Of a DNA stretch of 64,000 nt, positions 55,736 through 64,000 are shown piece by piece (position 1 is the first letter of the stretch; every line of letters starts with the position of its first letter). Under the pieces are notes generated by a model. The model made no database searches. It had not been told where the DNA came from and was given only the letters and a program-made list of their open reading frames with translations. Location: NCBI GenBank assembly GCA_032622095.1, contig CP136063.1, forward strand, positions 277,009,426 to 277,073,425, read 5' to 3'. The stretch comes from Siphonodentalium dalli (Eukaryota; Mollusca; Scaphopoda; Gadilida; Siphonodentaliidae). Made by a program: the position numbers and the translations under genes.

Positions 55736-56965
55736 TATAGTGTGTTTTCAGAACGAAAAAAATTTGAATAAAATCAACAAATTTGTAAATTTAAAAACAA
55801 TTCAAACGTTGTTGTATTCCATGTCCCAGCCCGGACATATACACCAAATTTCAATAATATTCATTGAGAAACAACGGACCAAACGCTATATAACACCCGT
55901 ATACATCTTTTATTCCGAATCGGACTCGGGTACATGTTATAGTAGGTACCGAATTGACACACGTCGACTGGGCGAGTTGGCCATGGGGCGATTAGGCCGA
56001 TTCCGGCACATTCTATAATTTACCGTATGTATCCGTTTACGCGTAGTTTACTTTAGAAAGTTCCGCAATTAATACCGTAAATAGAGCGACCTTATTTGAC
56101 AGAGAATGCCTCTGTTATTGATTATCAAGTTGCTGTACATTAAAAACGACAAATTCACATGCTCGTTCAAGCGCAGTAGTCTATTTTCCCCATGTTAAAG
56201 GACATCCACAAATACTAAATAACGCTAACCTACTGCCGAATGTTTGACACGACAACTGTTAACATATTTGGGCTGAATTCATCTGACGCGGTATTATTCC
56301 TCAAAATAAACAACAAAACCATCGTTACTTGGAAATGTAGTTTGGGCTAACATTTACATAAATCCTCCAGATCAATTATCCGACACACACGTCAGATGAA
56401 AAAGTCACATGAAGTAACCGGCCAAATTGGCCGAAATAACTAATAAAAACTTCTAAGCACGCAATCAGTACTTTTGTAGCACATGCCGTTATCTATACGT
56501 GATAGCACTATATAATTAATATTGATGTCACTCTTGCACGGCTTAGTAATGCTATTACAATAACATTTTGTGACAAATAGTGATTAACACAGCAATTAAC
56601 ACGGGGCTAATTTCGAGGGTTTATAGTCGAGTGCGGAGCGCTAAGATTGTGCGTCTGTATTTTGTGTTTAGCGTTTGAGTTATTCCTTTTGCAGGACAAA
56701 CGAAAAGATTCGATAAAAACGAATTCCGTAAAAGGTTTATATCGGATCGAATCATTACGGCGGTTTCGAATCGAACCGAACCTCGAACGGTTCACAGGGG
56801 ACTATTTTCTGTGTAGGTGCGTCCAAACTACCCACCTCCTCTATATAACATAGCTCAGGAGTAAAAACCCTGAACTATATTTCAACTATTACATTAATAC
56901 TATAGTTGCACAGTTGGTTTAACTTGACACTAAGTGGTGACCCTATATATACAATTTGGGCTCCC
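55736..56965. other. No gene recognised
   Basis: Frames at 55698-56018 and 56647-56853 are open without recognisable domains. Confidence 0.45.
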
Positions 56966-58050
56966 CGGACATATGGGCAGCCAAATTAACATATACTCAA
57001 ATATTTGGAGATATCTCTAAATATTTGGAGATATCTCTAATTCATTTGGAGATATTTTCAAATAAATTGCAGATATCTCTAAATCGATTTGGAGAGCTCT
57101 TCAATTCATACCCTAACTATTTAGGACATCAAAGCATTTGAAGATATCTCTAAATATTTGGAGATATCTCTAATTCATTTGGAGATATTTCCAATTATTT
57201 GGAGATATCTCCAAATATTTGAAGATCTCTTCAAATCATTTAGAGATATCCACAAATGCATTTACAGAAGTATATTCGATTTATCCACTTATCCATAAAT
57301 CATTTAGAGATATATCCAATTCATTTAGAGATATCTCCAATGTATTTAGAGATATCTCTAAATGATTTGGAGATATTTCCAATTGCTCTTCTTATTACGG
57401 ATAAGTACTTATTTGAGGAGAAGTACAAATCATTTAGAGATATCTCTAATTCAATTTGGAGATATCTCCAATTCATTTGGAGATATCTCCAATTCATTTG
57501 GAGATATCTCCAATTATTTAGAGATATCTCTAATTCATTTGGAGATATCTCCAAATAATTAGAGATATCTTCAATTCATTTGGAGATATCTCCAATTATT
57601 TGGAGATATCTCCAAATATTTAGAGATATCTTCAACTGAATTAGAGATATCTCCAAATATTTAGAGATATCTCCAAATCGAATTATGGAGAAGTATTTAT
57701 TTACGGATATGTCCAATTGTGGATATGTCGATTTAGAGATATCTCCAATTCATTTAGAGATATCTCCAATTCATTTAGAGATATCTCCAAATGATTAGAG
57801 ATATCTCTAAATAATTTGGAGATATCGCCAATTATTTGGAGATATCTCCAAATCGAATTATGGAGAAGTATTTTATTTACGGATATGTGACATATGTTCA
57901 AAAAGAACTTAAAAATGAGTCAGATTCCAGGTTCAATTATGGATATGTGCTGATTTAGAGATATCTCCAAATCATTTAGAGATATCTCCAAATATTTAGA
58001 GATATCTCCAAATATTTGAGTATATGTTAATTTGGCTGCCCATACGGACA
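56966..58050. mobile_element. 1.07-kb foldback transposon made of GAGATATCTC subrepeats
   Basis: A perfect 6-bp direct duplication CGGACA (56966-56971 and 58045-58050) flanks terminal inverted repeats beginning TATGGGCAGCCAAATTAACA and continuing ATACTCAAATATTTGGAGAT. Nearly all the interior is an irregular array of 16-24-bp subrepeats, each centred on the palindrome GAGATATCTC with TTGG/CCAA or TTAG/CTAA arms, so most of the element can fold on itself in many registers. Internal blocks with TCGAATTATGGAGAAGTATT occur twice (about 57677 and 57852). There is no real coding capacity; LEISPNxLEIS-like frames on both strands are repeat artefacts. Confidence 0.88.
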
Positions 58051-59160
58051 TACCTATGTTGAGATTCGGTATGATCAGTCTAAAAATCCTGGTTTCTATA
58101 TAGAGGAGACTGGACTTATAAGACGACTGCTTTCCCACATTGTTCGTTCTGATTTGGTATAGCACCCAATAACGGTGAATAACCGTCGCGCCATGCATCA
58201 TGCATGTAATACATAGAGAGTCCACAAACAAAAAAACGATGCACAGTAAGAGGAAACCAGTGATCCCACACACTCGTTTATGAGTCAAAACTAAAAACAT
58301 GTCAACCATCAACTCTATATTTCAATGAACTCTAAGCTTCCAAAAGCGCACATTCGCATTATAATATGTGTTAACTAACATTTAAGCCACAAGTTCGGGA
58401 GATGGGTCAGTGTGTTGATGGTCCTTTCATAGTTTTCTGTGCGGCGAAATTGTCTATGAATTTGTCCCCATGTCTATGAATTTGTCCCCATGTCAAGTAT
58501 TTCTATTGCAATCAGAGCAAGTCAATCTGGTTGTTCATGCCAAATGGTAGATCGCAAATATGTTTTGATCAGTTGCAACTATGTAGTCTGCATATATGAC
58601 ATTTCAAGGATATACCAACTGGAGATCAAATACATACACTGTGAACAATAACAACATATGCAATGTTTTATAATCAGTATACACTTACCTTTAAAAATAC
58701 AATGTCCACAGAGCACCTCGTGGCTTCTATATAGTAATATCTTTGAAGAATGCGGTATTCATTATATTGAATCTGTGTTACAGGAAGTATGTAAATTATC
58801 TTAATGTGTTATTTGATAAGCATTACATTACAGACTGGATTCAATCTCACATGATGCCATTTGCTCACACTGAGCCCAGGCCCCTTATCAGCTGTGACAT
58901 TAATGTGTTTCTCTTATTAATACCAGGTGACAACCTCTCCCAGAGCTCACCAGTCATACTTCCTTTCTTTATTATTACCGAGACGAGTCATCAATGGAGG
59001 TAAACCCTGCATGGAGCTTGACCAGGTGGTTGGGGGGTTGGTGTATTGCTGGCGAGAATCAACATGACATACACTGCAATACTATTAAGAAAAGCAAAAT
59101 GTATTGCAACTTTATAACATTTACAAGACAGAATCTGCGCTGGTGCAGCATTAAAGATCA
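58051..59160. other. No gene recognised
   Basis: A 20-bp duplication (TGTCTATGAATTTGTCCCCA) lies at 58453-58492. Small frames only. Confidence 0.5.
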
Positions 59161-59215
59161 TGTGCCAATACATTATGTTGTATATGCGAGTGTGCCATAT
59201 ATATGATAGACTCGC

Positions 59216-59254
<39 letters not shown>

Positions 59255-59278
59255 AGAATGTATTGACACATGGTTTTC
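59160..59278. repeat. Relic of a family P hairpin expanded by (AT)n
   Basis: GTGCCAATACATTATGTTGT, ATATGCGAGTGTGCC, ACTCGCGTATATAT and AAGAGAATGTATTGACACAT are the two arms of the family P internal hairpin with changes. The right arm's TATATA has grown into a microsatellite (59217-59252). No TTAA-flanked ends are seen around it. Confidence 0.7.
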
Positions 59279-59338
59279 GCCAAAAAAAATGCAGAAATCT
59301 CCTGTAAAAGAGAGTTAAAGAACATTAATTCGGTTCAG

Positions 59339-59820
59339 TTAAAGGTACTCAATCCGTAAAGAGGGTCCCCATCTCAACAGATTCCAACAACAACAATCCG
59401 ATCAGAGGGTCCTATATTACTATTTCTTTGGGGGTAAAAAATATTTGATTCGAGTCGAGGAACCCATCAAACAAAGCTCAGAGTTATTAGATATTGATTT
59501 TTGAAATTTGTTATGTTCTCGAGATGAGTACTAATAATTGCCGTCAATTTCGTATCCTGCTCGAGATTTCTACACCAAAACTCTATTCAAACAGACAAGG
59601 ATGGATAACTCTAAAATCAAGTGGTAATAATAGCGCAATTTTGCCTGAGATCTGGGCCAGAAAGTATTCCCGATAATGAAAAATAATAGATTTCTAAAAT
59701 CGATATGTAACAAATCTGAGCTTTGATGGGTGACTTCCTCGACTCGAATTAAATATTTTTGACCCCCGAAGCCATTGAAATAGTAATTGAGAGGAGTTTT
59801 AGCGGATTGAGTACCTTTAA
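59339..59820. mobile_element. TTAA MITE, family K copy 2
   Basis: TTAA at 59339-59342 and 59817-59820, ends AGGTACTCAATCCG and CGGATTGAGTACCT. The two arms are less alike than in copy 1: the left arm has GATCAGAGGGTCCTATATTA, while the right arm (AGAGGAGTTTTAGCGG) resembles the fragment at 40392. Confidence 0.88.
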
Positions 59821-60177
59821 GATAATCGTGACATTATATATGGTTCTGGTGGACAAAATTTAATAAACATGTATACAGACCGAAACAATGACGATATATT
59901 TACACTGATACAGGTAAGAAATTTCCGGGAAAATTAATAAGCGTACGGATATAAATAGCCAGGTTCAGCCACACGTACATTTTTTAAATTTTGATTGTCA
60001 ATGAAGAATAATTGCTATAATAAACATACCAATAATACATACCATGACATAATACAATAGAATGATATAAATTATAATCACAACATAGATAGAAGGAATA
60101 TACAAGTTTACTGAGTCTAAGTTAAATAAATTAAGTTTGTAATATAAATTATAATATTGTTATTAACAATTGTAACA
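59821..60177. other. No gene recognised
   Basis: Very AT-rich sequence without recognisable features. Confidence 0.5.
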
Positions 60178-60345
60178 ACGTATAGACTATCAACCATAGC
60201 TTTATATCGATAAATATGACTGCACATATACACTGAATAACCACCATGGCTGGCTATAGTGACTAATGTCGCTGGATATATAGACTTAACAGTCTTGTTT
60301 GGTATAGTGACTATTCTTGCTTGCTGACTAGAGCGATAGGCCACT
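60178..60345 (-). repeat. Single inverted unit of the 155-bp satellite
   Basis: CACTGAATAACCACCATGGC, GGCTATAGTGACTAATGTCG and TATAGTGACTATTCTTGC are reverse complements of the diagnostic words at 46476-48340. Confidence 0.75.
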
Positions 60346-60524
60346 AAAGTTTGTACTACCTGATCAGAATCAAACTTGTAATGTGTGTTCTGGGACTAAT
60401 ATAACACATATATATTAGTCCCAGGTATGTTTTACAGTTGAAAATACATGTATATTGTGGTGGTGCAATTGGAAATGACTAACAAGCATGTTGTGTCACG
60501 CCCCACCGATGCGTATGTCCCATA
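60346..60524. other. Spacer with a small palindrome
   Basis: TGGGACTAATATAACACATA / TATATTAGTCCCA (about 60390-60423) forms a hairpin. No gene. Confidence 0.5.
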
Positions 60525-60612
60525 AGATAAGAAACGCTCTTTATTGATAGTATAATTGATTTTCCCCCTTAAAGTAGCCTGATGTCATCGGCATCTATTT
60601 TGGACGCTCCGT
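60525..60612 (-). repeat. LINE 3'-tail relic
   Basis: ATAAGAAACGCTCTTTATTG ... TTAAAGTAGCCTGATGTCAT ... GGCATCTATT is the reverse complement of the tail seen at 45436-45520. Confidence 0.75.
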
Positions 60613-60984
60613 GTGTCAATTCAACCATGTCTTTCAATTTTCGCCGACCAGATTTTAACTATTTTAATTATATAATTAGTTATGTAGTTAAATTTATTAT
60701 TAGTGCCATTTTAATACATCTGAGGTGTATCAGTCGGACAAACGAACAAACAGACAAAAATAGATTGAGTTTTATTAGCACAGATACCGATGCCACATTT
60801 TAAAGCATTTTCCATGTCAAGTTCTAAAGTATATGGTTTATGTGATCACCTTTAATAGTTTGTCGAATTCCTCAAACTCAACAACAAGCTGCAAAACAGA
60901 GTTCAGTCATTCTGAACTCCTCGACCTGTGACCTCTGAAACGGTGACGGAATCTGACGAGGTTTGCCGAATGAGAGTTCAGTCT

Positions 60985-61115
60985 CACGGCTTACTGAATA
61001 GAATTATCTCCCCTACAAAACCTCTTCTATCGGTAACTTATAAACAGCTACTTATTACACTTTGTAAAAATCTACTCCTCTGCGAGACGGATGTCCAAGC
61101 CATCCATTGTTATTG
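60985..61115 (+). pseudogene. Relic of the ISL2EU-like transposase leader
   Basis: AAAACCTCTTCTATCG and GCTACTTATTACACTTTGTA followed by AAAATCTACTCCTCTGCGAG match, in sense orientation, the stretch just upstream of and overlapping the transposase N-terminus (43632-43731 read on the minus strand). About 20 bp are missing between the two blocks, and the match stops right after GCGAGACGG. The THAP and DDE parts are absent. Confidence 0.75.
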
Positions 61116-61129
61116 AAAAATCGATATAT

Positions 61130-61490
61130 TGCCAAACCGGAACTAGTACAGAATCCAAGGGAAATAACCCACTCTAAAACACTGTTATATCTATTTAGAG
61201 TGTAGCGTGCAGCCCGTCTCTGTACAATTTCTATACTTTCTCTTTATTTGTGATGGTAGTGATGTGGGTTTTCCAGGATAGGTCATTTGAGATGGTTATG
61301 CCGAGATATTTTGTAGCTTCTGTTGATTTGAGTAGCCGGTTATGGAGTGTGTAGTCATGGAGAATAGGGTTTTCTTTACGAGCGAAGAAAAAAATATTAT
61401 CTTATTCCGTACGTTCTTGACAGCATTCTCGTGTATGCACAGTTGCACACCAGCTGAGAAGATTCGACCAGTCTATTAAATTGATCTACT
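61130..61490 (-). pseudogene. LINE reverse transcriptase C-terminal relic
   Basis: Read on the minus strand, words like DYTLHNRLLKS, KYLGITISNDLSWKTHI and VQRRAARYTLNRY appear in several frames. They correspond to the YLGLTISN and IQRRAARF regions of the LINE at 43990. The catalytic part is missing and frames are shifted. Confidence 0.7.
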
Positions 61491-61664
61491 GAATTTAATT
61501 AGTGCAGGAATTATGGCTTGTGGACAGCTTGGTCTTATTGAAAGAACGTTTAGTTATAACAATATCAACACTAATTAAAGGCTTATATATGTAACCTCTG
61601 ATAATACTCTTCCTAGCATACCATGGTTTTACCACCAATTTCCCACATATCTTCTAGACTGAAA

Positions 61665-61725
61665 ATAAACGCTCTTTATTGATAATATAATTTATTACCC
61701 CCTTTTAAGTCATCGGAAGTCAAAT
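61665..61725 (-). repeat. LINE 3'-tail relic
   Basis: AAACGCTCTTTATTGATAAT ... CCCCCTTTTAAGTCATCGG, reverse complement of the tail near 45470-45510. Confidence 0.7.
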
Positions 61726-61831
61726 GTCATATACAAGAACAGTGGTGCTTTATTCTCAGCCAGTATGCGCCCATTCCATGACATTCCCCTGGTCGGGGGG
61801 GGGGACCCATCTGTAAGAATTGTTCTTTTTA

Positions 61832-61905
61832 AGGAACGCTCTTTATTGCTCATGCATTATATTTGCCCCTTTAAGTCACCGTATAGGTCAACGGAATCTA
61901 TCGCA
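61832..61905 (-). repeat. LINE 3'-tail relic
   Basis: GGAACGCTCTTTATTGCTCA ... GCCCCTTTAAGTCACCG. Third minus-oriented tail within 1.4 kb. Confidence 0.65.
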
Positions 61906-64000
61906 ATCTACTCTACGGGTCAATTTATCCACGTGTTTCAATTTTCACGAAAATATACTTCCTTTATTATAAACATAAAATAATCTTATAGAAAATGTAA
62001 AAAAAATATTTACAAAACATCATAAAACTATTAAAATTCCTGTCCAAAGATAGTTATAAACCCAGGAAGATTCTGCCAATAAAGCAGCCTAATCCAAACT
62101 CCATACAGCGCCCTCTACGCTATCGCTGCGATATATCACTGCCACAATGGGTGTACTTTGCAGACGATAAATCTATTTTTACATATCGTCGCGGAACTGT
62201 ATTTACTACTATTTAGTCACCTTTTATCTTGTTTTGACCACCAATTTTTTTTTTAAGTTTGCAATAATGGTAATTCTTTCGGTATTGATAAGAACAATAT
62301 GAACTGAGCCAGACATAGACAATTTTAATCCTAAAACATAAGAACTAAAAACACGTAAGAATTCCTTAGTAATATATATATATTCACCTGGTCGGTGAAA
62401 AGATCATTTCTTTTAAAATAAACATATTCACAATCATAAGATTACTTGTAAATGTAGCACTTATGATGATAAATTATTTTATCCACATTGATGATGGCTT
62501 TATCAATGTAAAATATCAATATATTAACATTGATGTCATTACGATTATTTTTTAGTATCAAAATGGAGAATTTTGTGGTAACTATATTGTCTGCCTCGTG
62601 GCCGGTAGCATATCAGGGGACCACAATGGAATTAATCCTTCGAGTGCTTTTTGTGCCATCCCCGACATCTAGCCGTACATGTACTCTGCGATTTTTTTCT
62701 AAATTTCAGCCATCATACCATTGGTATTCACTTTGACTTCTTTACAGCCTCATTTTTGTTTCAAAATTTGCGATTTCTTATATAGCCTAAAAACTGAAAT
62801 TATGTTAAAAACTCCTTTTTATTTGCTTGTAATTTATTATATTTGTAACCTGTTAAAACAATATACGTGTATGTCCACGCCCGATAACCCTATAGGCTGG
62901 TGGCTGTGGGTAGGCATATTGCTGTAGTGAGATTGTGTGGCGGTTTTCACACGTGTGCTCAGAAATTGAGGAAAATCATAAATTCTGGAATCCACCCGGC
63001 GAGAACGCTTATGGCATTAGATAGGACCATGAATGGTGTATTCATACATCGTTTGTGATAGTCGTGTGCCTTTAGATATATTTTTTATTACGTAATTTGT
63101 CGAATTTTACAACCGGTTTTTGTCATTTATCAAAGAAACTACCTAATATAAATGGTAGAAATCTCGATATGTAGGCTTCATGTACACATGTCACTAGATG
63201 CACATTCTATTGATACAATGAAACCAAAATCCACAATAAAACACATATTTTTCGTGGATAAATATCGATTTTCCTGAGTGTCATATCACAAATTTATGAC
63301 AGGCATATTGCCTCCGCAGATAGGCTCATGGCAAAGCACAAACTTGTTATGATAGGCAAGTGGCATTGTTGATAGGCACGTGGTAAATATTGACCAAGCT
63401 CCAATTTAGCACTTTAAAGCCAACAATATGCAACTTCTGGCATATATTATTTGATAAATACACTCTGGAATGATTATTCATTCATATAAAATAGACAGAA
63501 CCACACATATGTGTGCATGACGTGAACATTAACGCATGAGTTTGTTACGCGGAATGTTACAACGTTACAACGATGGGGCGCGAGTTGTAACTTGCAGCAT
63601 AATTTAATTTTCTCACCACGCACACATAATGTGTGGTTGTGTTTTATTACACACCCACTAGAACTATTCAACATCGAGATTTAGCGTTTATTGATTCGTT
63701 TCTGCCGTAATTTATAGCCATTTTTATCAAACTGATAGGCGACTTTATTAATAAAGTTTGTAGTTCTTGTTCAAAAGATAAAGTTGACGTAATTTGTGAC
63801 TCGTGACGTCGACGTTTTCCGTATTGTATACGTGTTGAATACGTTGGTAAAGATGTTGTATGGGCTACACACTGCTCAATATAATAAAATTAACACAAAG
63901 ATTCATCTAGATCGGGCTCTATTTCTTCTGGTTCCGACATTATTTTAGCTTCTTTCTGAAATAGATAATTGAGCGGAGCCTGAGTCAGATATAAATACAA
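61906..64000. other. No gene or named repeat recognised
   Basis: AT-rich DNA with short frames on both strands that carry no motif. Confidence 0.5.

Noticed and set aside
57256-57901. Possible CRISPR-like array of regularly spaced palindromes
   Set aside because: The spacing is irregular, the spacers are made of the same subrepeats, and the whole lies in a transposon with terminal repeats and a target duplication.
1-64000. tRNA, rRNA, snRNA genes and bacterial-type signals
   Set aside because: No cloverleaf with A and B boxes, no conserved rRNA core and no operon, Shine-Dalgarno or terminator structure could be recognised by eye; a tRNAscan-SE/Infernal run would settle it.

Overview
The window looks like intergenic nuclear DNA of a metazoan. 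It is AT-rich and has spliced genes with GT/AG introns, several unrelated satellites, many short inverted-repeat transposons, and a Ngaro-type tyrosine-recombinase retrotransposon next to Ty3/gypsy and LINE remnants. The mix (Ngaro with a hydrolase ORF, a THAP/DDE plus YqaJ transposon, GACA-rich pearl-like repeats) suggests a marine invertebrate, perhaps a mollusc. That is inference: no taxon-diagnostic host gene was recognised. No bacterial-style operon, CRISPR array, rRNA or tRNA was seen.

Layout. 1-2470: a 27-bp minisatellite with a 621-bp higher-order period. 2.5-8.5 kb: a decayed gypsy pol on the minus strand, then a broken gene of unknown function cut up by TTAA-flanked MITEs. 8.8-10.2 kb: a foldback around an AT microsatellite and a 475-bp tandem duplication. 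10.4-15.8 kb: a nearly full-length Ngaro element with A1...B1-A2-B2 split repeats; its recombinase ORF is intact, while gag, RT/RNase H and hydrolase carry stops or frameshifts. 15.8-28.6 kb: a hAT-like element, clusters of a TTAACACTGGTGTTAA-type palindrome, three families of TTAA-flanked MITEs (two copies abutting at one TTAA) and a 2.6-kb TIR element. 28.7-32.4 kb: a 3.7-kb inverted repeat with about 1-kb arms. 32.6-33.3 kb: a GC-rich broken coding region. 35.9-36.2 kb: a perfect-ended foldback.

36.9-43.6 kb is the most gene-like part: two convergent, spliced and uninterrupted genes. The plus-strand gene encodes a 786-aa SWIM zinc finger plus YqaJ-type nuclease protein; the minus-strand gene encodes a 520-aa THAP plus DDE transposase. 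Together they match the two-protein design of ISL2EU (IS4EU) DNA transposons, and this copy may be coding-competent. The gap between the two stop codons has collected a Tc1/mariner-like MITE and two one-ended MITE fragments.

43.8-50.5 kb: a 5'-truncated LINE reverse transcriptase inside a tandem 410-bp unit, then a 155-bp satellite, then a 162-bp satellite with a 972-bp higher-order repeat that ends in an inverted unit. 51-56 kb: short tandem repeats and a pearl/Helentron-like repeat. 57-58 kb: a foldback transposon built almost entirely of GAGATATCTC-like subrepeats, flanked by a 6-bp duplication CGGACA. 59-62 kb: another MITE and a decayed mosaic, mostly inverted, that repeats pieces of the 43-47 kb locus (satellite unit, LINE tail, transposase leader). 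The last 2 kb has nothing I can recognise.

Functionally this is a transposon graveyard with one element that still looks intact. All assignments come from reading motifs by eye; family names rest on recalled hallmarks, not on a database search.
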